This document shows, in pieces, positions 44,375 through 53,641 of a stretch of DNA of 64,000 bases; positions within the stretch are counted from its first letter, which is position 1, and every line of letters starts with the position of its first letter. The position numbers and the translations under genes are program-made. The DNA is from Agrobacterium leguminum. GTDB lineage: Bacteria; Pseudomonadota; Alphaproteobacteria; Rhizobiales; Rhizobiaceae. Location: positions 62,001 to 126,000 of the forward strand of contig NZ_JADQWB010000013.1 of NCBI RefSeq assembly GCF_015704895.1. Direction: 5' to 3'. The notes under the pieces were generated by a model, which saw nothing but the letters and a program-made list of their open reading frames with translations, was not told the DNA's origin and searched no databases.

Positions 44375-45622
44375 ATGCGCCAGCTCAAAAAACAGGATTT
44401 CACCCCGCCGATCGTCATGATGGAGGAGCCGCCGGATGTGCTCTGGATACGGCAGGGAAGCCGCCAGTTTCGCCGGGCGAGCTGGGCGCTTTTCCTCGCG
44501 GGCTTCGCCAGCTTTTCGCTGATCTATTGCGTACAGCCGCTCTTGCCGGAATTTCCGGCGGAATTCGGCATCAACCCTGCAACCGCATCGCTTGCTTTGT
44601 CGCTGACGACCGGAACGCTCGCCTTCGCCATTCTTCTCAGCGGTGCCTTTGCCCAGCTCTTCACCCGTCGAAATCTGATGTTTGTTTCGATGATGCTGGC
44701 CGCCATCGCCAATATCATTGCAGCAAGTACGCAAGGCTGGGCATGGCTGCTTGCCGCTCGCGCGCTGGAAGGCTTCGTGCTCGGCGGCGTTCCGGCCGTC
44801 GCCATGGCCTATCTTGCCGAGGAGATCGAACCTTCCAGCCTCGGCAAGGCGATGGGGCTTTATGTCGGCGGCACGGCCTTCGGCTCCATGGCGGGGCGTG
44901 TCGGCATGGGGCTGGTGTCCGCCTATACCTCCTGGCAGGTGGCAATGTATGCGCTGGGGGCGGTCTGCATCCTCGCGGCCATCGGCTTCCTGCTGCTGCT
45001 TCCGCCCTCGCGGAATTTCCGGCCGCAGCACATGCCGCTTAAAAATCATCTGAGAATATGGGCGCAACATCTTGGAAACCCGGAACTTCGGCGGTTCTAT
45101 TTCCTGGGCGCGATGCTGACGAGCGTGTTCACCACCGTTTTCAACTATTGCGCCTTTCGCCTCGTCGCACCGCCTTACGAATTGGGCCGCACGGCCGTCA
45201 GCATGATTTTCCTGACCTTCGCCCTGGGTATCGTCGCGTCCTCCTATGGCGGCGCGCTGGTCGACAGGTTCAGCCGGCGGATCATGCTGGTGGTTGCCTT
45301 TTCCACCATTCTTGCCGGTATCCTGCTCACATTCGCCTCGAGCATCATCCTCATCGTGGCGGGAATTGCGGCGATAACCATCGGATTTTTCATCGGGCAT
45401 TCGGCTGCCAGCAGCGGAGTGGGCGCGAATGCGGGCGCCGCCAAAAGCCATGCTTCCGCGCTTTATCTGCTGTTTTATTATTGCGGAGCGAGCATTACCG
45501 GCTGGGTCGGCGGCTGGTTCTGGATCCATGCCGGCTGGCCCGGCATCATGGCGATTACCGCCGGCTGCGCGCTTGCCGGAATTTTAGCCAGCCTCGCTCG
45601 CTCAGGTGCCCGGATCGTCTGA
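44375..45622 (+). CDS. MFS transporter (YnfM-like)
   Basis: A 415-residue major facilitator protein with about 12 membrane segments. It has an N-terminal cytoplasmic tail, then SFSLIYCVQPLLPEFPAEFG, AILLSGAFAQLFTRRNLMFV and ALVDRFSRRIMLVVAF, the MFS loops between segments 2-3 and 8-9. The YCVQPLLP segment is typical of the YnfM/arabinose-efflux-like group. It is divergent from a LysR gene. The substrate is unknown, and there is no reason from position to tie it to siderophore export. Confidence 0.88.
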   Translation: MRQLKKQDFTPPIVMMEEPPDVLWIRQGSRQFRRASWALFLAGFASFSLIYCVQPLLPEFPAEFGINPATASLALSLTTGTLAFAILLSGAFAQLFTRRNLMFVSMMLAAIANIIAASTQGWAWLLAARALEGFVLGGVPAVAMAYLAEEIEPSSLGKAMGLYVGGTAFGSMAGRVGMGLVSAYTSWQVAMYALGAVCILAAIGFLLLLPPSRNFRPQHMPLKNHLRIWAQHLGNPELRRFYFLGAMLTSVFTTVFNYCAFRLVAPPYELGRTAVSMIFLTFALGIVASSYGGALVDRFSRRIMLVVAFSTILAGILLTFASSIILIVAGIAAITIGFFIGHSAASSGVGANAGAAKSHASALYLLFYYCGASITGWVGGWFWIHAGWPGIMAITAGCALAGILASLARSGARIV

Positions 45623-45633
45623 GGGCGTCGCCG

Positions 45634-46806
45634 TCACTCCGCCGCCAGTTCCTGCTCCACCAGCGTCGCCCAGAACGCCACGCCCGGCACGATGGCCGCA
45701 TCGTTGAAGTCGTAGGAGGTGTTGTGGTGCAGCGCGCCATCCACCGCCGGGCCGTTGCCCAGCCAGACATAGCAGCCGGGCGCTTCGCCCGCGAAGAAGG
45801 CGAAATCGTCGCCGGCGGTCGAGGGTGGGAAGGCGTTGCGGGTCCTGTTGCCGAAGACGGTTCTTGCGGCGCGCAGCGCCCGTTTCGTGGCATCCGCCTC
45901 GTTGATGACGGGTGGAATCCGGCGGATGAACTCGTAATGCGCCTCGATGCCGAACATCGCCGCCGTGCCCTTCGCCAGCCTGCCGATTTCCGCTTCGAGC
46001 TGGTCGCGCACGTCAGCCGCATAAGCGCGCGCCGTGCCGCCGATTTCGACGAGATCGGGAATGACGTTGAGCGCCTTCGGGTCGCCCGCCTGCACCGAAC
46101 AGGCGCTGACCACGGCGGGTTGCAGCGGATCGACAACGCGGCCGACGATGGTTTGCAGCGAAGCGAGGAAGGTGCCCGCCGCCGTCACCGGATCGCGGCC
46201 GAGATGCGGCTTGGCGCCGTGGGTGCCGATGCCTTTGAACGTGACGCGCCAGCTGTCGGAAGAGGCGAGCTGCGGGCCTTCCACCACCGCCATTTCGTCG
46301 ATGCCGAGCCCCGGCATATTATGCAGGCCATAGACCGCATCGCAGGGAAACAGGGTGAAAAGCCCGTCCTCCACCATTTTTTTCGCGCCGCCACGGCCTT
46401 CTTCGGCGGGCTGGAAAATGAAATGCACGGTGCCGGAAAAATCGCGGGTCTTTGCGAGGTAACGTGCAGCACCCAGCAGCATGGCGGTGTGGCCGTCATG
46501 GCCGCAGGCATGCATCTTGCCGGGAAATTTCGATTTATAGGGCCGGTCGGGCACTTCCGGCATGGCAAGCGCATCCATGTCGGCACGCAGGCCGATGCTG
46601 CGGGTGCCGTTGCCCACCTGCAGCGTGGCGACCACGCCGGTGCCGCCGAGACCGCGATGCACCTTCAGCCCGGCACGCTCGAGAAGATCGGCGACGATGG
46701 CGCTGGTTCTTTCCTCTTCGAAGCCCAGTTCGGGATGCGCGTGCAGGTCGTGGCGAAGCTCCGTCAGGAATGGCAGGTCCTCGCCGATGCGGTCCAGCAG
46801 TCTCAT
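45634..46806 (-). CDS. M20 family metal amidohydrolase (hippurate hydrolase-like)
   Basis: A 390-residue M20/M40 peptidase-family enzyme that splits N-acyl amino acids or similar amides. Metal ligands lie in HACGHDGHTAM, the catalytic Glu in FQPAEEGRGGA, and other family pieces are LRHDLHAHPELGFEE, LRADMDALAM and GDDFAFFAGEAPGCYVWLG. The start at 46806 (MRLLDRIGEDLPFLTELRHD) fits the usual N-terminus; the frame is open upstream through a repeat element and those starts are rejected. It converges on the MFS gene 11 bases away. Confidence 0.88.
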   Translation of the reverse strand: MRLLDRIGEDLPFLTELRHDLHAHPELGFEEERTSAIVADLLERAGLKVHRGLGGTGVVATLQVGNGTRSIGLRADMDALAMPEVPDRPYKSKFPGKMHACGHDGHTAMLLGAARYLAKTRDFSGTVHFIFQPAEEGRGGAKKMVEDGLFTLFPCDAVYGLHNMPGLGIDEMAVVEGPQLASSDSWRVTFKGIGTHGAKPHLGRDPVTAAGTFLASLQTIVGRVVDPLQPAVVSACSVQAGDPKALNVIPDLVEIGGTARAYAADVRDQLEAEIGRLAKGTAAMFGIEAHYEFIRRIPPVINEADATKRALRAARTVFGNRTRNAFPPSTAGDDFAFFAGEAPGCYVWLGNGPAVDGALHHNTSYDFNDAAIVPGVAFWATLVEQELAAE

Positions 46807-46882
46807 GGGCAGCTTGTCCTTGAATATAGGAAAAACCCGCGTCATAGGTGGGTTCATCCGAATGCCTGTTGCTTTTTTCTCT

Positions 46883-46988
46883 TCTAGAGCATTTCCAGCA
46901 AAAGTGTGTAGCGGTTTTGCGTTCGGAAATGCGTACAACAAAGAGCTAGGGTATTTCCGTGTTTCGGAGAAAAACGGAAATACCCTAG
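46883..46988. repeat. Dispersed repeat joined to a 15-bp perfect inverted repeat
   Basis: The 312-base gap between the M20 gene and the phosphoribosyltransferase gene holds a block beginning TCTAGAGCATTTCC and ending AAAGAGCTAGG, a form I recognise as a common intergenic repeat in Agrobacterium and Rhizobium genomes. Directly joined is CTAGGGTATTTCCGT (46946-46960) with its exact complement at 46974-46988, a strong hairpin. The rest of the gap shows nothing I can name. Confidence 0.7.
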
Positions 46989-47118
46989 CGGAAAAAGCCA
47001 ATGAAATGAACCCGCAGTGTCTCTGTGGTTGCTAAAATGACTAATCTGCCGAACGGGATTGGCGTGGCCGAAAACCGCCTCCGCCTTGCGCCATCCCGGT
47101 TCTGAAAGGAAAAAACCG

Positions 47119-47826
47119 ATGCCGTCATCCGCATCGCCTGCCGCCCATTCTCCCGCCGCGCCGCATGAGTTCTGGCAGGAGATCCATCCGCGCCGCAGCT
47201 TCGAAACGGCAGGCCCGCATTCCGCCTTCTTTCCGGCGGCGCTGGATGACGGAAGGCAGATATGTCTGCCGATAAGGCCGCTGGCGGATGGCGAACATGC
47301 GCTCGCCTCGCTTATCGTCAATCAGGCCTCTTTTGAGGTGCTCGAGGCCCTGGCGGCCGACCTTGCCGCACAGCTTCTTCCCTTCAAGCCCGATGTCGTC
47401 ATCGGCCTGCCGACGCTGGGGCTGACGCTCGCCGCCGCCGTTGCCCGGCATCTCGGCCATTCCCGTTACGTGCCGCTCGGCACCTCGCGCAAATTCTGGT
47501 ATCTGGAGGAACTGTCGGTGCCGATGTCCTCCATCACCACAAGGCAGGAAAAACGGCTCTATATCGATCCGCGCATGCTGCCGCTCATCGAGAACCGGCG
47601 GGTGGCGCTGGTGGATGATGTGATCTCCAGCGGCAGCTCCATCATAGCGGGTCTTTCGCTTCTCGGCGCCTCCGGCATCCGGCCCGCCGTCATCGGCGCG
47701 GCCATGCTGCAATCGGATCGCTGGCGGGAAAAAATCGCCGCTTTCGGGCCGGAGTGGCCGGAGCGGGTGAGGGGTGTTTTTTCAACGCCGCTGCTCACGA
47801 AAGCGGAAGGCGGCTGGCGCGCCTGA
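47119..47826 (+). CDS. Phosphoribosyltransferase family protein
   Basis: A 235-residue PRTase-fold protein. The PRPP-binding motif is RVALVDDVISSGSSIIAG, with two acidic residues before the Ser/Gly loop, and upstream the VVIGLPTLGLTLAAAVARHL strand-helix is typical of the fold. The start at 47119 has AAGGAAA; an earlier in-frame ATG adds 20 residues. The substrate base cannot be told. Possible roles include purine or pyrimidine salvage or a regulatory PRTase-like function. The adjoining genes are not clearly related. Confidence 0.82.
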   Translation: MPSSASPAAHSPAAPHEFWQEIHPRRSFETAGPHSAFFPAALDDGRQICLPIRPLADGEHALASLIVNQASFEVLEALAADLAAQLLPFKPDVVIGLPTLGLTLAAAVARHLGHSRYVPLGTSRKFWYLEELSVPMSSITTRQEKRLYIDPRMLPLIENRRVALVDDVISSGSSIIAGLSLLGASGIRPAVIGAAMLQSDRWREKIAAFGPEWPERVRGVFSTPLLTKAEGGWRA

Positions 47827-48033
47827 CGAAGCGCAAATTCCGGCAAAAGGCAAGTGGTGATAATTTCACCGCTGCCTAATTTGTGTCTTGCGAAGCTCGA
47901 AGAGATCGTCCTAAGATCGCCTCCGACAGACAATAGCGGTCGGCGAACAATGCGCCGGTTTGCTTTCACGCGGTGTCATCCCGGCGTCTGCCCGCCCCCG
48001 TTTTGTTCTTTCCGATGACTGGAATTTCTTCCC

Positions 48034-49089
48034 ATGCACGCAGTGTTCGACGGTCATAATGATGTGCTGCTTCGGTTGTGGCGCAACAGCAAGGCCGGTG
48101 CCGATCCGGTGGCCGAATTCAGGAATGGCACACGGGAAGGCCACATAGACGGACCGCGTGCGAGGGCAGGCGGTCTCGGCGGCGGCATCTGCGCGATCTA
48201 TATTCCCTCCGGCGATCTCATTCTTCAGGAACCGGATGAAAGCGGCCATTACAACACGCCGCTCGCCGCCCCACTGGAGCGCCAGCCTTCGCTCGATATC
48301 GCCATGGAAAAGGCGGCGATTGCGCTGAGGCTCGACCGCGCCGGCGCGTGGCGGCTTTGCCGCTCCACGGCCGATATCCGCAAGGCCTTCGCCGAGGATA
48401 TTTTCGCCGCCGTGCTGCATATGGAAGGCTGCGAGGCGATTGGGGCCGATCTCGACGCGCTGGAGGTGTTTTATGCCGCCGGCCTGCGCTCGCTCGGCCC
48501 GGTCTGGAGCCGGCACAATATCTTCGGCCATGGCGTTCCGTTCTCTTATCCCATGTCTCCCGATACGGCGCCCGGTCTCACCGACGCCGGTTTTGCGCTG
48601 GTTAAGGAATGCAACAGGCTCGGCATTCTCATCGACCTCGCGCATATCACCGAAAAAGGCTTCTGGGATGTGGCGAAGACCACCAACCAGCCGCTGATCG
48701 CCAGCCATTCCAATGCGCATGCGCTTACCCCCGTGGCCCGTAATCTCACCGACAGGCAGATGGATGCCATCAAGGAAAGCGGCGGGCTGGTGGGTCTCAA
48801 TTACGCTGTTACCATGCTGCGCGCGGATGCGCGCGACATTGCCGATACGCCGCTTTCCGACATGGTGCGCCATATCGATTACATGGTGGAGCGCATGGGC
48901 ATCGATTGCGTGGCACTGGGATCGGACTTCGACGGCGCGACGATACCCGTCGGCGTTGCCGATGCGAGCGGCAATCACAATCTGGTTGCGGCGCTGAAAT
49001 CGGCGGGCTACGGTGATGGAGAACTTGCTAAAATATGCCGGGAAAACTGGCTGCGTGTTTTGTCTGAGGCCTGGCACGAGGCGGCCTGA
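48034..49089 (+). CDS. Membrane-type dipeptidase (M19 renal dipeptidase family)
   Basis: A 351-residue zinc peptidase. Metal-site motifs are FDGHNDVLLRL (His and Asp), MEGCEAIG (bridging Glu), IASHSNAHALTPVARNLTD (His) and ALGSDFDGA (late Asp). These match the M19 family, which cleaves dipeptides, often including D-residues. No signal peptide is seen, so this copy should be cytoplasmic. The downstream dpp-type importer starts 49 bases later, so dipeptides brought in can be cut at once. Confidence 0.92.
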   Translation: MHAVFDGHNDVLLRLWRNSKAGADPVAEFRNGTREGHIDGPRARAGGLGGGICAIYIPSGDLILQEPDESGHYNTPLAAPLERQPSLDIAMEKAAIALRLDRAGAWRLCRSTADIRKAFAEDIFAAVLHMEGCEAIGADLDALEVFYAAGLRSLGPVWSRHNIFGHGVPFSYPMSPDTAPGLTDAGFALVKECNRLGILIDLAHITEKGFWDVAKTTNQPLIASHSNAHALTPVARNLTDRQMDAIKESGGLVGLNYAVTMLRADARDIADTPLSDMVRHIDYMVERMGIDCVALGSDFDGATIPVGVADASGNHNLVAALKSAGYGDGELAKICRENWLRVLSEAWHEAA

Positions 49090-49138
49090 GAAGAGCTGAA
49101 GCGAACCAAATCAAGCTTATAACAAAAGGGGAGATCCT

Positions 49139-50779
49139 ATGATCAAATCGCTCAACAAATCCATGCGTATTCTCAGCACCAGCGCCGCTTTGTCGCTGAT
49201 GATGCTGGCGGCGCCCCATGCTTTTGCCGCAACGCCGGCCGATACGCTGGTCGAAGGTTTCGCCATCGACGACATCATCACGCTCGATCCGGGCGAGGCA
49301 TTCGAGCTGTCCGCAGCCGAAGTCACCGGCAATACCTACAGCAAGCTGGTTTCCATCGATCTCAACGACACGTCCAAGGTTATCGGCGATCTGGCCGAAA
49401 GCTGGACGACCTCCGACGATGGTCTCACCTATACGTTCAAGCTGAAATCCGGCCTGAAATTCGCGTCGGGCAATCCGGTCACGGCCGATGATGTGGCCTT
49501 CTCCTTCGAACGCGCCGTGAAGCTCGACAAGTCGCCGGCATTCCTGCTGACGCAGTTCGGCCTCAGCGGTGATAACGTCACCGAAAAGGCGAAGGCTGCG
49601 GATGCGAACACCTTCGTTCTGACGGTCGACAAGCCCTATGCGCCGAGCTTCGTGCTGAACGTGCTGACCGCGACCGTCGCTTCGGTGGTCGACAAGAAAT
49701 TCGTGACGGAAAAGGCCAAGTCGGTCACGCCGAGCGCCGATTACAAGTACGATACCGATTTCGGCAACGAGTTCCTGAAGACCGGTTATGCCGGTTCGGG
49801 CCCTTACAAGATCCTCGGCTGGAAGGCCAACGAGGCGGTGATCCTCGAAGCCAACCCGAATTATTACGGCGAGAAGCCGAAGCTGAAGCGCGTCGTCTAT
49901 CGCCACATGAAGGAAAGCTCCGGCCAGCGTCTGGCGCTTGAGAACGGCGATATCGATGTGGCCCGCAACCTCGAGCCGGGCGACATGGAAGCCGTTTCCA
50001 AGAAGGAAGGCCTTGCCGTCACCTCCGCGCCGAAGGGCACCGTCTATTATTTCAGCCTCAACCAGAAGAACGAGAACCTGAAGAAGCCCGAGGTCATCGA
50101 AGCCTTCAAATATCTCGTCGACTACGACGCCATCGGTGCGACGATCATCAAGGGCATCGGTGAAGTTCACCAGACCTTCCTGCCGAAGGGCCAGCTTGGC
50201 GCGCTTGACGAGAACCCCTACAAGCTCGACGTCGCCAAGGCCAAGGAGCTTCTCGCCAAGGCCGGCCTGAAGGACGGCTTTACCGTGTCCATGGATGTGC
50301 GCAACACCCAGCCGGTAACCGGCATTGCCGAAAGCGTGCAGCAGACGCTGGCGCAGGCCGGCATCAAGCTGGAAATCATCCCCGGCGACGGCAAGCAGAC
50401 GCTGACCAAGTACCGCGCCCGCACCCATGATATCTATATCGGTCAGTGGGGCTCGGACTATTTCGATCCGAACTCGAATGCGGAAACCTTCACGATCAAC
50501 TACGACAATTCCGATGAGGGCAAGAACAAGACGCTCGCCTGGCGCAATGCCTGGGATGTTCCTGATCTGACCAAGGAAACCCAGTCGGCGCTTCTGGAGA
50601 AGGACAGCGCCAAGCGCGCCGCCATCTATGAAAACCTGCAGAAGGAAGTTCTGGCGAAGGGTCCCTTCGTCATCATCTTCCAGCAGACGGAAGTGGCGGG
50701 ATATTCCGCCAAGCTGAAGGGCCTGAAGCTCGGACCGAGCTTCGACACCAACTTCGTCTACACCATTTCCAAGGAATGA
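49139..50779 (+). CDS. Peptide ABC transporter binding protein (DppA/OppA family)
   Basis: A 546-residue exported binding protein with a signal peptide ending near PHAFAAT. Family features are LDPGEAFELSAAEVTGNTYS, LAESWTTSDDGLTYTFKLKS, VTADDVAFSFERAV and YAGSGPYKILGWKANEAVIL. It begins a five-gene importer operon, preceded by a good GGGGAGA site. The neighbouring dipeptidase supports a dipeptide ligand, but the family also carries other solutes. Confidence 0.92.
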   Translation: MIKSLNKSMRILSTSAALSLMMLAAPHAFAATPADTLVEGFAIDDIITLDPGEAFELSAAEVTGNTYSKLVSIDLNDTSKVIGDLAESWTTSDDGLTYTFKLKSGLKFASGNPVTADDVAFSFERAVKLDKSPAFLLTQFGLSGDNVTEKAKAADANTFVLTVDKPYAPSFVLNVLTATVASVVDKKFVTEKAKSVTPSADYKYDTDFGNEFLKTGYAGSGPYKILGWKANEAVILEANPNYYGEKPKLKRVVYRHMKESSGQRLALENGDIDVARNLEPGDMEAVSKKEGLAVTSAPKGTVYYFSLNQKNENLKKPEVIEAFKYLVDYDAIGATIIKGIGEVHQTFLPKGQLGALDENPYKLDVAKAKELLAKAGLKDGFTVSMDVRNTQPVTGIAESVQQTLAQAGIKLEIIPGDGKQTLTKYRARTHDIYIGQWGSDYFDPNSNAETFTINYDNSDEGKNKTLAWRNAWDVPDLTKETQSALLEKDSAKRAAIYENLQKEVLAKGPFVIIFQQTEVAGYSAKLKGLKLGPSFDTNFVYTISKE

Positions 50780-50811
50780 TCCGGAAGGATCGGTCCCTTG
50801 GAGATCGTTGA

Positions 50812-51879
50812 ATGAGCATGGTTGAAACCAACAGCAGGGCGAGGCACGGCAAACGCCGTGCCAATGCCCGCCTGAAAGCCGTTCTCGGCTTCGCCGTCAC
50901 CGTCATCACCACCTTTCTGGGGCTGATGGCGGTCACATTCTTCATTGGCCGCGTCGTGCCGATCGATCCCGCATTGGCAATCGTCGGCGACCGTGCGCCT
51001 GCGCATGTGGTCGAGCGGGTGCGCGAGCAGCTCGGCCTCAACCTGCCGCTCTGGCAGCAGTTCTTCCTTTATCTGAAACAGGCGCTATCGGGCGATTTCG
51101 GCACCTCCGTCCTCACCACCAATCCGGTGATGGAGGATATCAAGCGGGTGTTTCCGGCCACCATCGAGCTTGCCACGCTTGGCACCATCATCGGCGCCGT
51201 CTTCGGCATTCCGCTCGGCGTGCTTGCCGCCGTCAAGCGCGGCAGCTTTGCCGATCAGGTGGTGCGCGTCATCGGCCTCATCGGTTATTCCGTGCCGATC
51301 TTCTGGCTCGGCCTCCTGGCGCTGCTGGTGTTTTACGCCCGGCTGCAATGGGTGGCTTATCCCGGCCGCATGGATATCGTTTATGAATTCACCTTCACGC
51401 CGGTCACGGGCTTCTTCCTGCTCGACGCGATCTGGCAGCGGCAATGGGACGTGTTGTGGGATCTCTTCCGCCACATCATCCTGCCAGCCTGTCTGCTCGG
51501 CTATTTTTCACTGGCCTATATCAGCCGCATGACGCGCTCCTTCATGCTGAACGAGCTAAGCCAGGAATATATCGTCGCGGCCCGCGCCAAGGGGCTTTCG
51601 GAAACCCGCATCATCTGGTTCCACGCGCTGCGCAACGCCGCCGTGCCGCTGGTGACGGTGATTGCGCTGTCCTATGCCGGTCTGCTCGAAGGTTCGGTGC
51701 TGACCGAAACCATCTTCGCCTGGCCGGGGCTCGGCCTTTACATCACCAATTCCCTGCAGAATGCGGATATGAATGCCGTTCTTGGCGGCACGATCGTGAT
51801 CGGCGCCATCTTTGTCGGCATCAATCTCTTCTCCGATCTGCTTTACCGGACGCTCGATCCAAGGACGCGCAGCCGATGA
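50812..51879 (+). CDS. Peptide ABC transporter permease (DppB family)
   Basis: A 355-residue permease with a longer cytoplasmic N-terminus (about 30 residues) before the first membrane segment. DppB-type features are VVERVREQLGLNLPLWQQF, the periplasmic GDFGTSVLTTNPV, and the EAA loop YIVAARAKGLSETRIIWFH. The stop overlaps the next permease start (ATGA). Confidence 0.93.
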   Translation: MSMVETNSRARHGKRRANARLKAVLGFAVTVITTFLGLMAVTFFIGRVVPIDPALAIVGDRAPAHVVERVREQLGLNLPLWQQFFLYLKQALSGDFGTSVLTTNPVMEDIKRVFPATIELATLGTIIGAVFGIPLGVLAAVKRGSFADQVVRVIGLIGYSVPIFWLGLLALLVFYARLQWVAYPGRMDIVYEFTFTPVTGFFLLDAIWQRQWDVLWDLFRHIILPACLLGYFSLAYISRMTRSFMLNELSQEYIVAARAKGLSETRIIWFHALRNAAVPLVTVIALSYAGLLEGSVLTETIFAWPGLGLYITNSLQNADMNAVLGGTIVIGAIFVGINLFSDLLYRTLDPRTRSR

Positions 51880-52808
51880 CGATTTCGACCGATACACTGA
51901 AACCCTACAGCCGCGAATGGCTGCTCTCCGACCGGCCGGCCTCGCGCAAGCAGGCGCGGCTTGGCCGCGCCTATGTCATCTGGCGGCGCTTTTCGGAAAA
52001 CCGTCTGGCGCTGCTTGGGCTCGGCATCATCATCGCGCTGCTGTTCGTGGCGCTGTTTGCCGATGTTCTGGCGCCGCATAACCCGGTGCAGGGCGATCTG
52101 CGCAATGCCCGGCTGTTGCCGCCGGGGACGGAAGGTTACCTGCTCGGCACGGATGATCAGGGGCGTGATATTCTCTCGCGCCTCATTCACGGTTCGCGGC
52201 TGACGCTGTTCGTGGTTCTGCTGGTCGCCATCATCGCAGCTCCCGTCGGCCTCATCGTCGGCACGGTTTCCGGTTATGCCGGCGGCTGGGTGGATGCGGT
52301 TTTGATGCGCATCACCGATATTTTCCTTGCCTTTCCGAAGCTCGTTCTGGCGCTGGCGCTGGTCGCGGCGCTTGGGCCGGGCATCGAAAACGCGGTGCTC
52401 GCCATCGCGCTTACCTCATGGCCGCCCTATGCGCGCATCGCGCGCGCCGAAACCATGACTTTCCGCAATTCCGATTTCATCGCCGCGGTCAAACTCATGG
52501 GCGCGTCGCCTTTCCGTATCGTGCTGAAGCACGTCATGCCGCTCTGCCTGTCGTCGCTCATCGTGCGCGTGACGCTGGATATGGCGGGCATCATCCTCAC
52601 CGCCGCAGGCCTCGGCTTCCTCGGTCTCGGCGCACAGCCGCCGCTGCCGGAATGGGGCGCGATGATCGCTTCCGGCCGCCGCTTCATTCTCGATCAATGG
52701 TGGGTCGCGGCCATGCCCGGCGTGGCGATCCTCATCGTCAGCCTCGGTTTCAATCTTCTGGGCGACGGGTTGCGCGATGCGCTCGACCCCAAGGAGGCGG
52801 GCCAATGA
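51876..52808 (+). CDS. Peptide ABC transporter permease (DppC family)
   Basis: A 310-residue permease. The N-terminal amphipathic arm (RAYVIWRRFSENRLALLGLG) and the GTDDQGRDILSRLIHGSRLT segment are DppC hallmarks, with the EAA loop FIAAVKLMGASPFRIVLKHV. The frame is open far upstream in another gene's frame; the ATG at 51876 overlapping the dppB-type stop is the real start. It overlaps the next ATPase gene by 4 bases. Confidence 0.93.
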   Translation: MTISTDTLKPYSREWLLSDRPASRKQARLGRAYVIWRRFSENRLALLGLGIIIALLFVALFADVLAPHNPVQGDLRNARLLPPGTEGYLLGTDDQGRDILSRLIHGSRLTLFVVLLVAIIAAPVGLIVGTVSGYAGGWVDAVLMRITDIFLAFPKLVLALALVAALGPGIENAVLAIALTSWPPYARIARAETMTFRNSDFIAAVKLMGASPFRIVLKHVMPLCLSSLIVRVTLDMAGIILTAAGLGFLGLGAQPPLPEWGAMIASGRRFILDQWWVAAMPGVAILIVSLGFNLLGDGLRDALDPKEAGQ

Positions 52809-53641
52809 GTGCGCCGCTTCTGACCGTTCAGAACCTGCGCGTGTCCTTCCCCACCCGCACCGGGCTGGTGGAGGCGGTGCGCGGCGTGTCCTTCACGCTC
52901 GGGCGCGAGCGTCTCGGCATCGTCGGCGAATCCGGCTCGGGCAAATCGCAGACCGGCCGCGCCATCATGGGGCTGACGCCGAAAAACGCGCGCATCGAGG
53001 CCGATGCGCTGCGCTTCGGCGATATTGATCTGCTCAAGGCGTCTGCAAAAGAGCGGCGGATCATGCGCGGCAAGCGCATGGCCATGATCCTGCAGGACCC
53101 GAAATATTCGCTGAACCCGGTCATGACCATCGGCCGCCAGATCATGGAAACCCTGCGCACCCATGAAAAGATCGGCGGCGGCGAGGCGCGTCAGCGCACG
53201 CTCGCCATGCTGGAAGCCGTGCAGATCCGCGATCCCGAGCGTGTCTTCGATCTTTACCCGCACGAGGTTTCGGGCGGCATGGGCCAGCGTGTCATGATCG
53301 CCATGATGCTGGTCTGCGGCCCGGAACTGCTGATCGCCGACGAACCCACTTCGGCGCTTGATGTGACGGTTCAGCTCGAAGTGCTCGATATTCTCGACAA
53401 GCTGGTGCGCGACCGCGGCATGGGGCTGATCTTCGTCAGCCACGATCTCAGGCTGGTATCGTCTTTCTGCGACCGCGTTCTGGTCATGTATGCCGGCAAG
53501 GTGGTGGAAGAGCTGTCTTCCGCCAATCTGAAGGAAGCGAAACACCCCTATACGCAGGGCCTGCTGAACTGCCTGCCGGAAATCGGCGGCCACCGGCATC
53601 CGCTGCCGGTTCTGGAACGCAAGCCGGAGTGGCGCGCATGA
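52805..53641 (+). CDS. Peptide ABC transporter ATPase (DppD family)
   Basis: A 278-residue ATPase. Walker A is [16 protein letters not shown], signature [13 protein letters not shown], Walker [16 protein letters not shown] and switch [12 protein letters not shown]. It is shorter than usual DppD proteins, lacking most of the C-terminal iron-sulfur-associated extension: it ends soon after [16 protein letters not shown]. The start overlaps the DppC stop, and the stop overlaps the DppF-type start. Confidence 0.92.
   Translation: MSAPLLTVQNLRVSFPTRTGLVEAVRGVSFTLGRERLGIVGESGSGKSQTGRAIMGLTPKNARIEADALRFGDIDLLKASAKERRIMRGKRMAMILQDPKYSLNPVMTIGRQIMETLRTHEKIGGGEARQRTLAMLEAVQIRDPERVFDLYPHEVSGGMGQRVMIAMMLVCGPELLIADEPTSALDVTVQLEVLDILDKLVRDRGMGLIFVSHDLRLVSSFCDRVLVMYAGKVVEELSSANLKEAKHPYTQGLLNCLPEIGGHRHPLPVLERKPEWRA

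Noticed and set aside
44375-45622. MFS protein as the siderophore exporter
   Set aside because: It is more than 12 kb from the locus, divergent from its own LysR gene, and has no iron operator that I can see.
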